Of a stretch of DNA of 64,000 nt, positions 46,144 to 55,596 are shown in pieces. Both the position numbers and the translations under genes were made by a program. Position 1 is the first letter of the stretch. Every line of letters starts with the position of its first letter. The notes under the pieces were generated by a model, which saw only the letters and a list, made by a program, of their open reading frames with translations, was not told the origin of the DNA and ran no database searches. The DNA is from Komagataeibacter xylinus NBRC 15237. GTDB taxonomy: Bacteria; Pseudomonadota; Alphaproteobacteria; Acetobacterales; Acetobacteraceae. Where the stretch lies: assembly GCF_001571345.1 (NCBI RefSeq), contig NZ_BCTP01000004.1, forward strand, positions 1 through 64,000. The letters are read 5' to 3'.

Positions 46144-46311
46144 AAAACGTGATGCCTTCGTAAACCCGCCTGTTGCCAGCCCGGCAGGTCAGCATTGAAA
46201 AAGCTGTTGAACCCGCGCGGAGCCAACGCGATATGATGGGAGCCATGAGGCGGCACGCAGGGCCTGCGCCATGCCGTGCCGCCAGATGCATGAACGGAGG
46301 AAGCACGGCAC

Positions 46312-47112
46312 ATGACAGACAGCAAACGGTTTGGCGGCAAGGTCACGCTGGTAACGGGGGGGGCAGGCAATATTGGCCTGGCCACGGCGCAGCGCCTGGC
46401 GGCATCAGGCTCGGCCATCGCCCTGCTTGACCTTGCGGGCGACAAGCTTGACGAGGCCGTGCGCACGGTGGCCGCTGCCGGGGTTACGGCGCGCGGCTAT
46501 GGCTGCGACGTAACGGATGCAGCAGGCGTGCAGGCGGTGGTGGACCGGGTGGCGGCTGATTTTGGCCAGATCGATTTTCTGTTCAACAATGCGGGCTATC
46601 AGGGTGCCTTCGCGCCGGTGCAGGATTACCCGGTGGAGGACTTCGCCCGCGTCATGACCATTAATGTGTGTGGCGCGTTTCATGTGCTGCGCGCGGTCTC
46701 GCGCCATATGGTGGCGCGCAAATTCGGCCGTATCGTCAACACGGCCAGCATGGCGGGCGTGGGCGGCCCGCCGAACATGGCGGCTTATGGGGCCTCGAAA
46801 TTCGCCATTATCGGCCTGACCCAGACAGCATCGAAAGACCTGGCGCCTTACAATATACGCGTCAATGCCATCAGCCCCGCCTTCATGGGCCCCGGCTTCA
46901 TGTGGGACCGGCAGGTGGAACTGCAGGCCAGGGTGGGCAGCCAGTATTTCTCGACCGACCCCAAGGTGGTGGCCGAGCAGATGATCAATTCCGTGCCGAT
47001 GCGCCGTTATGGCGATATCAAGGAAATTCCCGGCGTGGTGGAATTCCTGCTTGGTGATGATTCCAGCTACATGACCGGCGTCAACCTGCCAATTGCAGGC
47101 GGTATCCTGTAA
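46312..47112 (+). CDS. NAD-dependent xylitol dehydrogenase (SDR family)
   Basis: This 266-aa SDR matches, from memory, the Gluconobacter oxydans xylitol dehydrogenase over long stretches, for example FLFNNAGYQGAFAPVQDYP, GFMWDRQVELQARVGSQYF, SVPMRRYGDIKEIPGVVEF and the C-terminal TGVNLPIAGG. It has TGGAGNIGLAT for NAD, NNAG, and the YGASK active-site pair. It oxidises xylitol to D-xylulose in the cytoplasm. The ATG at 46312 follows GGAGG. An intrinsic terminator follows the stop. It appears monocistronic. Confidence 0.92.
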   Translation: MTDSKRFGGKVTLVTGGAGNIGLATAQRLAASGSAIALLDLAGDKLDEAVRTVAAAGVTARGYGCDVTDAAGVQAVVDRVAADFGQIDFLFNNAGYQGAFAPVQDYPVEDFARVMTINVCGAFHVLRAVSRHMVARKFGRIVNTASMAGVGGPPNMAAYGASKFAIIGLTQTASKDLAPYNIRVNAISPAFMGPGFMWDRQVELQARVGSQYFSTDPKVVAEQMINSVPMRRYGDIKEIPGVVEFLLGDDSSYMTGVNLPIAGGIL

Positions 47113-47130
47113 AGCCAGCGTAATAAAAAA

Positions 47131-47164
47131 GCAGCCTTTTTTATTAAAAGGCTGCATCTTTTAT
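47131..47164 (+). terminator. Rho-independent terminator after xylitol dehydrogenase
   Basis: The stem GCAGCCTTTT / AAAAGGCTGC (47131-47140 with 47146-47155) is followed by a T-rich tail (ATCTTTTAT). It ends just before repeat copy R3, and its arms resemble the inner hairpin of copy R1. Confidence 0.75.
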
Positions 47165-47166
47165 AG

Positions 47167-47286
47167 ACTATTTAAAAAGTTGGCCCCGAAAACATACAGG
47201 AATCATAAAGAAGTTTCTGGTGAAGCTTTTTGCAGAAAGCTTCGAAGAACGCCGCCTTTTTGAAAAAAGGCGGCACCCAAAAACTT
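47167..47286 (+). repeat. Palindromic interspersed repeat, copy R3 (right end missing)
   Basis: About 120 bp match copy R2 from the left end (ACTATTTAAAAAGT) through both hairpins, including GCCGCCTTTTT/AAAAAGGCGGC at 47251-47274, to CCAAAAACTTT. The terminal 30 bp with the right inverted end are gone. The break coincides with the stop codon of the minus-strand ppk2 gene at 47287, so the gene end and the repeat end meet without a gap. Confidence 0.82.
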
Positions 47287-48216
47287 TCAGTATTTCTCCG
47301 GCACGAACATGGTCTCGGGCACGGGCTGGCGAATATAGTCCGGACTGTAGACCCGCTCGGGCAGCCGCACTTCAGGCTTGTGGACCTCATGGTATGGCAC
47401 CTGCGAGAGCAGGTGGCTGATGCAGTTGAGGCGGGCTTTCTTCTTGTTGTCCGCGCGCACGATCCACCAGGGGGCTTCATCAATGTTCGAGCGCTCGAGC
47501 ATGATTTCCTTGGCCAGGGTATAGGATTCCCAGCGGCGGCGGCTTTCAAGGTCCATCGGGCTGAGCTTCCACTGCTTCAGCGGGTCTTCCATGCGGGCGC
47601 AAAAGCGCAGTTCCTGCTCGTCATCGGAAATAGAAAACCAGTATTTGACAATCTGGATGCCGCTGCGCACCAGCATGCGCTCGAATTCCGGCACGGAGCG
47701 GAAGAACTCGTCATATTCCTCATCGGTGCAGAAATTCATCACGCGCTCGACGCCCGCGCGGTTGTACCAGCTCCGGTCAAACAGCACGATCTCGCCTGCG
47801 GCCGGCAGGTGGGCCACGTAACGCTGGAAATACCACTGCGTGCGCTCGCGGTCATTGGGGGCGGGCAGGGCGGCCACGCGGCAGATGCGCGGGTTGAGGC
47901 GCTGGGTAATGCGCTTGATCACCCCGCCCTTGCCCGCCGCGTCACGCCCTTCACAGATCACGACAAGACGGTGTCCGGTTTCCTTGACCCAGTCCTGCAG
48001 CGTGACCAGTTCGCCCTGCAGGCGCAGCAGCTCGCGGAAATAGTTTTTTCTGAAACCGGTGTCTTCCGCCCCGTTTTCCGAACCGAGGCGGGCATCATCG
48101 AGTTCGAGTTCAATCTCCTCGTCAATGTCATCAAGCACCTCCTCACGCAGGCGGTCGCGGTCTGTCGGGGCTTTGGGGGCGTTGCGGGTGTCGTTCATGT
48201 CAGGGGTCGTTTCCAT
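47287..48216 (-). CDS. ppk2: Polyphosphate kinase 2 (PPK2 family)
   Basis: PPK2 enzymes transfer phosphate between polyphosphate and nucleotides. This 309-aa single-domain protein has the Walker A motif EGRDAAGKGG (residues 89-98), the lid segment QRLNPRICRVAALPAP, WYFQRYVAHLP and the Walker B region FDRSWYNRAGVE. These features suit class I PPK2, which uses polyphosphate to make GTP or ATP. The acidic N-terminus is typical. It starts 12 bp after the phosphate transporter gene, forming a pit-ppk2 unit that links phosphate uptake to polyphosphate use. Confidence 0.93.
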   Translation of the reverse strand: METTPDMNDTRNAPKAPTDRDRLREEVLDDIDEEIELELDDARLGSENGAEDTGFRKNYFRELLRLQGELVTLQDWVKETGHRLVVICEGRDAAGKGGVIKRITQRLNPRICRVAALPAPNDRERTQWYFQRYVAHLPAAGEIVLFDRSWYNRAGVERVMNFCTDEEYDEFFRSVPEFERMLVRSGIQIVKYWFSISDDEQELRFCARMEDPLKQWKLSPMDLESRRRWESYTLAKEIMLERSNIDEAPWWIVRADNKKKARLNCISHLLSQVPYHEVHKPEVRLPERVYSPDYIRQPVPETMFVPEKY

Positions 48217-48228
48217 TTGCAGTGCGCC

Positions 48229-49584
48229 TTACCAGCTCAGCACGTAGAACAGGCTGGCGGCGATGGTGATGGTGACAGGCAGGGTAAAGACCCATGCCAG
48301 CGCGATCTTGACCAGCATGCCCCGGTTGATGCCCGAGCCCGAGCCGAGCATGGTGCCCGCAATACCGGCAGTGATGATGTGCGTGGTGCTGACCGGCAGC
48401 CCGGTATAGCCCGCTGTTGCGATCAGGCCCGCGCCCACCAGCTCGGCCGAGGCGCCCTGCGCGGGGGTAAGGTGCGTGTTGCCGATCTTCTCGCCCAGCG
48501 TGTGCACGATGCGCTTGTAGCCAATCATGGTGCCAATGCCCAGGCACAGCGCGCTGAGCAGGCGCACCCACCACGGTGCGTATTCCACGACCGGGCGCAT
48601 CTGGTTGCTCAGGGTCTTGGCGCTGGCGCGGTCATGCGCCGAGGCCTGCGTGTTGAGCGAAACGGCCTTCAGCCCGGCCACGACCTCATACAGGTCGGCG
48701 CGCAACTGCGAGGGCACGACCGCATCGGGCGTGGTCTGGGCCAGGCGGTTGACCGAGGCAATGGCTTCCTCGCGCAGGCCGTCATGGTCGTATTGCGTGA
48801 TCAGCGGGACCGCGTCGGTGGCATATTGGGCAATATGGCTGATCTGGGGCTTGCTGTTGGGGGCGAGGGCAAAGGTTGCGGGCAGGATGCCGATGATGGT
48901 CAGCATGATCAGGCCGATACTTTTCTGCCCGTCATTGCTGCCGTGCGAGAAGCTGACGCCGGTGCAGGTCAGGATCAGCAGGCCGCGCACCCAGCCGCGT
49001 GTGGGCTTGTCGCCCTGCGGCGGCTGATACAGTTCGGGGTCATGCACCAGGTGTTTGATGATGAAATACAGCCCACCTGCGCCAATCAGCCCCAGCAGGG
49101 GCGAGATGGCGAGCGCGCGCAGGATCTTCCAGATCTGTGACCAGTCAACGCTGTTGCCAATGGCGCGGGTGTGCAGTAGCGCATCGCCAATGGCAATGCC
49201 GATCAGCGCGCCAATGACGCAATGCGAACTGGAATTGGGGATGCCGAACCACCAGGTAAACAGGTTCCATGCCAGCGCCGTGCCAAACAGGGCAATGAGC
49301 ATGGGCACCGCCGGGTCGCCATTGGGGGGCGAGAGCACATCGGCAGGCAGCAGTTCCACCAGCCCGTAGGCGACACTGATGCCACCAAGCACCACGCCCA
49401 CGAAGTTCATCAGCCCCGACCAGATCACGGCGGTGCGCGGCTTGAGCGATTTGGTATAGATGACGGTGGCGACCGCGTTGGCCGTATCATGAAAGCCGTT
49501 GACGAACTCGAATACGCACACCAGCGCGAAGCATATGATCAGCGCCAGGATGGAAAAAGTTGAATAGGGTGCAAAATGAAGCAT
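48229..49584 (-). CDS. Inorganic phosphate transporter, PiT family
   Basis: A protein of about 451 aa with around 10 membrane segments and the paired PiT signatures near the N-terminus (FVNGFHDTANAVATVIYTKS) and C-terminus (GLPVSTTHIITAGIAGTMLG). It is a low-affinity metal-phosphate:proton symporter. The frame opens at a GTG (49596), but the ATG at 49584 is the better start. It is cotranscribed with ppk2 and lies back to back with the high-affinity pst operon, so this stretch is a phosphate island. Confidence 0.92.
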   Translation of the reverse strand: MLHFAPYSTFSILALIICFALVCVFEFVNGFHDTANAVATVIYTKSLKPRTAVIWSGLMNFVGVVLGGISVAYGLVELLPADVLSPPNGDPAVPMLIALFGTALAWNLFTWWFGIPNSSSHCVIGALIGIAIGDALLHTRAIGNSVDWSQIWKILRALAISPLLGLIGAGGLYFIIKHLVHDPELYQPPQGDKPTRGWVRGLLILTCTGVSFSHGSNDGQKSIGLIMLTIIGILPATFALAPNSKPQISHIAQYATDAVPLITQYDHDGLREEAIASVNRLAQTTPDAVVPSQLRADLYEVVAGLKAVSLNTQASAHDRASAKTLSNQMRPVVEYAPWWVRLLSALCLGIGTMIGYKRIVHTLGEKIGNTHLTPAQGASAELVGAGLIATAGYTGLPVSTTHIITAGIAGTMLGSGSGINRGMLVKIALAWVFTLPVTITIAASLFYVLSW

Positions 49585-49700
49585 GAAACAACACACCAGA
49601 AGTTATTGTCATGCCAATGTAAATAAAAAGTTTCTTAAAATAAATAATACTTATTCTTATTTAATATAATATTCATATTTATGAATACGGAATGCCGCTT

Positions 49701-49928
49701 TCAGGCATAGCGTCGGGCGGTGTCGAGGCTGCGGACTGGCTTGCAGCGCCCGAGGCGGAAGCGGGTGCGCGCGCGGGCCACGGCATCTTCGTAAGAAGGC
49801 AGGATGTCACCATCCATCTGGGTCACGCGTTCGTGCATGGCGCGGAAGGTATAGGGTTCATCGGGGCCATCCTGAAACACGATGCCAATGAACACGCCAT
49901 CAATTTCAATAACGCTGGATTCAAACAT
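49701..49928 (-). CDS. Small conserved-looking hypothetical protein
   Basis: This 75-aa frame begins MFESSVIEIDGVFIGIVFQD and ends in a basic stretch (ARARTRFRLGR). It has good codon composition for this genome, an ATG start and AGGA upstream. I know no family. It lies alone between pit and pstC, transcribed towards pit. It could be a genuine small cytoplasmic protein, but there is no functional clue. Confidence 0.55.
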   Translation of the reverse strand: MFESSVIEIDGVFIGIVFQDGPDEPYTFRAMHERVTQMDGDILPSYEDAVARARTRFRLGRCKPVRSLDTARRYA

Positions 49929-50091
49929 GAGGCTCGTTCCTGCCTGTCCTTTTAGGGGGCGGGGCCGTCCTTGCCGGCCTGCCCGTTGCGGGTGCTATGC
50001 CGCATTTTTCCGGGTGGCTTCAACCTGAAATATGTGAACTTTATATGACGTGCCGCAAGTAGATATCAGGCATACATGCATGTAATGGCAG

Positions 50092-50148
50092 GTGTCATAA
50101 AAACTTCATGAAAAAAGCCGCATGTTATTATTGTCACGAGTCAGTCAA
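50092..50148 (+). promoter_or_regulatory. Pho-box-like direct repeats upstream of pstC
   Basis: GTGTCAT-AAAA-ACTTCAT (50092-50109) and TTGTCAC-GAGT-CAGTCAA (50131-50148) both have the 7-4-7 layout of PhoB sites (consensus CTGTCAT at 11-bp steps). The first half of each is strong (6 of 7) and the second half weaker (4 or 5 of 7). They end 43 bp before the chosen pstC start, a plausible activator position for phosphate-starvation control. Confidence 0.6.
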
Positions 50149-50190
50149 TTCGCTTAGTGCTGCATTCATGTCATGCATATCAGGAACTCC

Positions 50191-51168
50191 ATGATGGTAG
50201 TGTCATCCACCACCGCAGGCCAGGAGGCGGCTGCCTCCGGGCGCAACGCAGGGGGCAATGCCGGTGATGCTGCCTTTGGCGTGCTGGCACGGCTGGCCGG
50301 GTGGTCCATCCTGCTGGTCATGGCGGGCATCATCATCGTGCTGGTCAGCGGTGGGTGGCAGGCTTTTTCCACCTTCGGGCCAGGGTTCATCACCAGCAAG
50401 GCGTGGAACCCCATCACGCATAATTTTGGCGCGGCGACATCGATTTTCGGCACGCTGGTCACCACGGCCGTGGCCCTTGTGTTTGCCGTGCCCTTCGCCT
50501 TTGGCGTGGCCTTCTGGCTGGTTGAAATGGCGCCCCCGGCACTCGCGCGCGTCATCGAGATGGCCGTGCAGCTTCTGGCCGCCGTGCCCTCCATCATATT
50601 TGGCATGTGGGGGTTCTTCATCGTGGTGCCGTTCATGGCGCATTATGTCGAGCCCGTGGCCACGCGCTATCTGGGCCATGTGCCGGGCATCGGGCTGCTG
50701 TTCCGTGGCGCGCCCTATGGTACGGGCCTGCTGACCGGCGGCCTCATCCTGGCCATCATGGTCACGCCCTTCATCTGTTCGGTCATGGCCGATGTGTTCG
50801 TGTCCATCCCCGCCGTGCTGAAGGAAAGCGCCTTTGGCCTGGGGGAAACCCGGTGGGAGGTGATGCGCAAGGTGGTGCTGCCGTGGTCGCGGCAGGCGGT
50901 GATGGGTGGCATCATGCTTGGCACGGGCCGCGCCCTGGGCGAGACGATGGCCGTGACCTTCGTGATCGGCAACAGCAACCGGCTGGGCTGGTCTCTGTTC
51001 GCGCCGGGCAACACCATCGCCTCGCTGATCGCGCTGGAATTCCCCGAAAGTTCGGCCGGCAGCCTCAAGCTCTCGGCGCTGCTGGCGCTGGGTGCGATCC
51101 TGATGGTCATTTCATTCATTACCTTGGCCTGCTCGCGCATGTTCCTCCAGCGCGGCATAAAGAACTAG
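50191..51168 (+). CDS. pstC: Phosphate ABC transporter permease PstC
   Basis: One of two permeases of the high-affinity Pst phosphate importer. The 325-aa protein has six or more membrane segments, PstC-type motifs in the FGPGFITSKAWNP region, a VPSIIFGMWGFF segment and the EAA-loop sequence KESAFGLGETRWEVMRKVVLP. An ATG at 50173 is in frame, but the ATG at 50191 has AGGA at ideal spacing. No pstS precedes it. pstA starts 14 bp downstream. Confidence 0.94.
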   Translation: MMVVSSTTAGQEAAASGRNAGGNAGDAAFGVLARLAGWSILLVMAGIIIVLVSGGWQAFSTFGPGFITSKAWNPITHNFGAATSIFGTLVTTAVALVFAVPFAFGVAFWLVEMAPPALARVIEMAVQLLAAVPSIIFGMWGFFIVVPFMAHYVEPVATRYLGHVPGIGLLFRGAPYGTGLLTGGLILAIMVTPFICSVMADVFVSIPAVLKESAFGLGETRWEVMRKVVLPWSRQAVMGGIMLGTGRALGETMAVTFVIGNSNRLGWSLFAPGNTIASLIALEFPESSAGSLKLSALLALGAILMVISFITLACSRMFLQRGIKN

Positions 51169-51182
51169 GGAAGTAGCCTTAC

Positions 51183-52079
51183 ATGTCAGCCCAGAAAGTA
51201 CAGGCCGGGGCCACGGACGGGTGGCAGCGCGGTGGCGCACAGGCCGTGCGGCGCAGGATTGTCGAGCGACTGGTTAGCGTGCTGTGCTGTATCGCCACCG
51301 TGGTTGTCCTGTTCCTGCTGTTTTCGATTTTATGGACACTGGTCACGCGCGGCGCGGCAGGGCTGTCGCTTTCAACCTTCCTGCACAGCACGGCAGCGCC
51401 CGGCAGTGGCGGGGGGCTTGCCAACGCCATTGTGGGCAGTTGCGAACAGACCCTGCTTGCCGCCCTGCTCGGCACGCCCATTGGCATGCTGACCGGCGTC
51501 TACCTGTCGGAATTCAGCCATGACGGGAAAATTGTCTCGTTCGTGCGCTTCGTGTCGGACATGATGCTGTCCGTGCCTTCCATCCTTGTCGGGCTGTTCG
51601 TCTACCTGATGGTGGTGGAGCCTGCGGGGCATTTCTCGGGCATGGCGGGCACGCTGGCGCTGGCCATCCTGTTCATTCCCATCGTGGTGCGCACGACCGA
51701 AGACATGCTGCACCTCGTGCCCCGCGCCATGCGTGAAGCCGCCTATGCACTGGGCGCGCCGGGCTGGCGGGTGATTGTAAGCATCTGCCTGCGCGCGGCG
51801 CGTGGCGGCATCATGACCGGCATCCTGCTGGCCCTGGCCCGCATCTCGGGTGAGACGGCGCCGCTGCTCTTTACCTCTCTTGGCAACCTGAACTGGTCCA
51901 CCAACCTCAACGCGCCAATGGCGAGCCTGCCTGTCATCATCTATCAATATGCCGGTTCGGCCTATGATGACTGGGTGCAGATGGCCTGGACCGGCGCGCT
52001 GCTGATTACGGTTGCGGTGCTGGCAACCAACATCTTCGCCCGCTGGTGGCTCTCGCGTAATGGAACTGCATCATCATGA
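51183..52079 (+). CDS. pstA: Phosphate ABC transporter permease PstA
   Basis: Second permease of the Pst importer, 298 aa, with six predicted membrane segments. Motifs include [26 protein letters not shown] and the EAA loop [20 protein letters not shown]. Its stop overlaps the pstB start in ATGA, so translation is coupled. The ATG at 51183 is the first in frame after the pstC stop. Confidence 0.94.
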   Translation: MSAQKVQAGATDGWQRGGAQAVRRRIVERLVSVLCCIATVVVLFLLFSILWTLVTRGAAGLSLSTFLHSTAAPGSGGGLANAIVGSCEQTLLAALLGTPIGMLTGVYLSEFSHDGKIVSFVRFVSDMMLSVPSILVGLFVYLMVVEPAGHFSGMAGTLALAILFIPIVVRTTEDMLHLVPRAMREAAYALGAPGWRVIVSICLRAARGGIMTGILLALARISGETAPLLFTSLGNLNWSTNLNAPMASLPVIIYQYAGSAYDDWVQMAWTGALLITVAVLATNIFARWWLSRNGTASS

Positions 52080-52873
52080 ATACCGTCCTTATGGGTAACA
52101 GGCCCGCCCAGGCGCAGTCGGCCCCGGCCATCGCCATTCGCAACCTTGATTTCTGGTATGGCGAGAACCACGCGCTGCGCGGCATCTCGCTCGATTTTCC
52201 CACCCGGCAGGTGACCGGCATGATCGGGCCTTCGGGGTGTGGCAAGTCAACGCTGCTGCGCATTCTCAACCGGATGTATGACCTCTATCCCGGCCAGCGC
52301 GCCATGGGCGAGGTGCTGTTTGATGGCCGCAACATCCTCTCGCCCGGCATTGACGTGAACGTGCTGCGCTCGCGCATTGGCATGGTGTTCCAGAAGCCAA
52401 CGCCTTTCCCCATGTCGATCTATGACAACATCGCCTTTGGCGTGCGGCTGCATGAGCGTCTCTCACGCGCCGAGATGGACCAGCGCGTGGAAAACGTGCT
52501 GCGCCGCGTGGCCCTGTGGGGCGAGGTCAAGGACCGGCTGAATGCCTCCGCCGCAGCCCTGTCTGGCGGGCAGCAGCAGCGCCTGTGCATTGCGCGCACG
52601 ATTGCAACCCGGCCTGAAATCATCCTGCTGGATGAACCGACCAGCGCGCTCGACCCGATCTCGACCGCGCGGATCGAGGAACTGCTTGATGAACTCAAGC
52701 AGGAATTCTCGATTGCCATCGTCACCCACAACCTCCAGCAGGCGGCCCGCTGTGCGGATCGCGTGGCCTTTTTCTACATGGGCGAACTCGTTGAAGTGGA
52801 CACGGCGGACAAGATGTTCACCGCGCCACATGAAAAGCGCACCCAGGATTACATTACCGGCCGCTTCGGTTGA
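52076..52873 (+). CDS. pstB: Phosphate ABC transporter ATPase PstB
   Basis: The 265-aa ATPase of the Pst importer. It has Walker [10 protein letters not shown], the Q-loop in [19 protein letters not shown] (a PstB hallmark), the signature [16 protein letters not shown], Walker [13 protein letters not shown] and the switch His in VTHNLQQ. It overlaps pstA in ATGA and phoU in TGATG. Confidence 0.95.
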   Translation: MNTVLMGNRPAQAQSAPAIAIRNLDFWYGENHALRGISLDFPTRQVTGMIGPSGCGKSTLLRILNRMYDLYPGQRAMGEVLFDGRNILSPGIDVNVLRSRIGMVFQKPTPFPMSIYDNIAFGVRLHERLSRAEMDQRVENVLRRVALWGEVKDRLNASAAALSGGQQQRLCIARTIATRPEIILLDEPTSALDPISTARIEELLDELKQEFSIAIVTHNLQQAARCADRVAFFYMGELVEVDTADKMFTAPHEKRTQDYITGRFG

Positions 52874-53586
52874 TGACGAAAGACGTGATGATGCCCCAGG
52901 AATCGATGCACACTGTTCAGAGTTACGAACAGGAACTTGAACAGCTTCGTTCGCTCATCAACAAGATGGGCGGCATGGTCGAGCGCCAGGTGGCGCAGGC
53001 CATTACGGCGGTGGTCGAGCATGATGAGGTTGCAGCCCTCGATGCGCCGGAAATGGACCCCCATGTTGATGAACTCGAACGCCAGACCGAGGCGCTGGTC
53101 ATCCGCCTGCTGGCCCTGCGCGCGCCCATGGCAGGCGACCTGCGCGAGGTGGTGGCGGCGCTGAAGATGTCGGGCGACCTGGAGCGGATCGGCGATTGCG
53201 CGGCCTCGATTGCACGCCGGGCCATGCGCAACGAACTGCTGTCATGCCCCATATCACTCACGGGGCTGCACAGCATGGGCCGGCTTGTGCAGGAAAACCT
53301 GCGCCGCACCATTGATGCGATGGACCAGCGCGACCCCGAACTCGCGCGCATTGTCTGGCAGTCCGATACGGCGGTGGATGAACTCTATGTGTCGCTGTTC
53401 CGCGAACTCGTGACCTACATGATGGAAGACCCGCGCAATATCGGCCCGTGCACCCATCTGCTGTTCATTGCCAAGAACCTTGAACGCATTGGCGACCATG
53501 CCACCAATATTTCCGAGCGCGTCTATTACTCCGTAACCGGCAGCATCCTGCCCATCATCCGCCCGCGCGGTGGTACTTTTGACTGA
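52873..53586 (+). CDS. phoU: Phosphate-signalling protein PhoU
   Basis: PhoU connects the Pst transporter to the PhoR-PhoB system and dampens phosphate uptake. The protein (about 237 aa) has two three-helix repeats with the metal-binding E/D-rich motifs VVAALKMSGDLERIGDCA and FIAKNLERIGDHATNISERV. Candidate starts are the ATG at 52873 (overlapping the pstB stop), 52888 and 52909; the last gives the usual MHTVQSYEQELEQL start with AGGA upstream. No phoB-phoR genes lie in the window. Confidence 0.93.
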   Translation: MTKDVMMPQESMHTVQSYEQELEQLRSLINKMGGMVERQVAQAITAVVEHDEVAALDAPEMDPHVDELERQTEALVIRLLALRAPMAGDLREVVAALKMSGDLERIGDCAASIARRAMRNELLSCPISLTGLHSMGRLVQENLRRTIDAMDQRDPELARIVWQSDTAVDELYVSLFRELVTYMMEDPRNIGPCTHLLFIAKNLERIGDHATNISERVYYSVTGSILPIIRPRGGTFD

Positions 53587-53698
53587 AGCGACCGCCTGAC
53601 CCCTGCCTGGCCGTGCGTGATTGCGCTGCCGTCTGTCTTTTGCAACACTTGCCCTGACAGACGGCCCGCGCCACACCCAACCAGGCAAGGTTTTTTAC

Positions 53699-54745
<1,047 letters not shown>

Positions 54746-54981
54746 CCATTTTTGCCGCCCGACATGCCCCCTGATGATGTTCCTGTTATCAGGGGGATGA
54801 AGAGACAAAATCATATATTTACATTAAAATTAAAAATATCGTTCCCTGAAAAATGCATATCGGAATTATTATTGAGTAGAAGTTTATTTTATGATCATGT
54901 AAAATATAAAATAATTTTGAAATAGAATTCAAGATTACTCTACAGCCATCGACTGGCATTGTATTCGAATGGGATATAAGA

Positions 54982-55179
54982 GTGATTGACGAAAGGGTTC
55001 CGGCTCGCATGGGAGGGCAATATCTCCACTATGCAAACGGAAAAATATCGATCGTGCATATTTCAGATGATATGTATCAGATATTGGATCTGAACATGTT
55101 TTATCCATCATCCGGGTGGCGTCCTGTTATGAAAGACGGCGATTACGCTCATCTGATGGATGAACTTTACGACGAATAA
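54982..55179 (+). CDS. Possible small hypothetical protein in an AT-rich patch
   Basis: A 65-aa frame from a GTG reads IDERVPARMGGQYLHYANGK and ends in an acidic tail (HLMDELYDE). The flanking 54746-54981 stretch is AT-rich and non-coding, unlike its surroundings. The codon use of the small frame is also less GC-biased, which fits acquired DNA. There is no known family and no strong ribosome site. It is offered as a candidate only. Confidence 0.35.
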   Translation: MIDERVPARMGGQYLHYANGKISIVHISDDMYQILDLNMFYPSSGWRPVMKDGDYAHLMDELYDE

Positions 55180-55596
55180 TAAACCCAGCCATTGCCTGTA
55201 GGGAACAGTCTGGGGCCAGCCGCTTGAAGCGGGCTGGCAGCCGTTCGTATTATCTATGAATCGTGCAGGGCAGGTGGAACGCGCTGGTCTTGCTTTCATC
55301 TTCAAACTCTTGTGATGCCACCCCGCACCATGCGCCCTGCAGGCGTCCGCCCGGACCCCTGAAACCCGCCATTCCCGCCTGCCCACACCGGCATGAGCGC
55401 AGGGCTGCCCTGTCAGCGGCGGACATTGACACGCTACGGCTGTATATAGTCACGATACAGGGAGCATTGCATCAACACGCAGGGCATGGCGCAATCTGCA
55501 ACCAAAGAGTGGCAATTCGTTGGCGCGTTCACACAACACCAACCCTTGCCCGACTATAAGGCCATCCATGCCCGCACCCTGTAAGGATATGATGAC
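55180..55596. other. Intergenic region before the aldehyde dehydrogenase gene
   Basis: About 417 bp without a supported gene. An imperfect hairpin (GCCAGCCGC TTGAA GCGGGCTGGC) lies at about 55215-55238 and could end transcription of whatever precedes it. The promoter of the dehydrogenase gene should lie at the right end, and AAGGA precedes its ATG. Confidence 0.4.

Noticed and set aside
47230-49140. Long plus-strand open frame (about 636 codons) opposite ppk2 and pit
   Set aside because: It lies antisense to two clearly recognised genes, has no family resemblance and begins inside the interspersed repeat.
49597-49690. Possible Pho box upstream of pit (TTGTCAT followed by a weak second half)
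   Set aside because: Only one half-site is convincing and it points away from pit, so it was not listed as a regulatory site.
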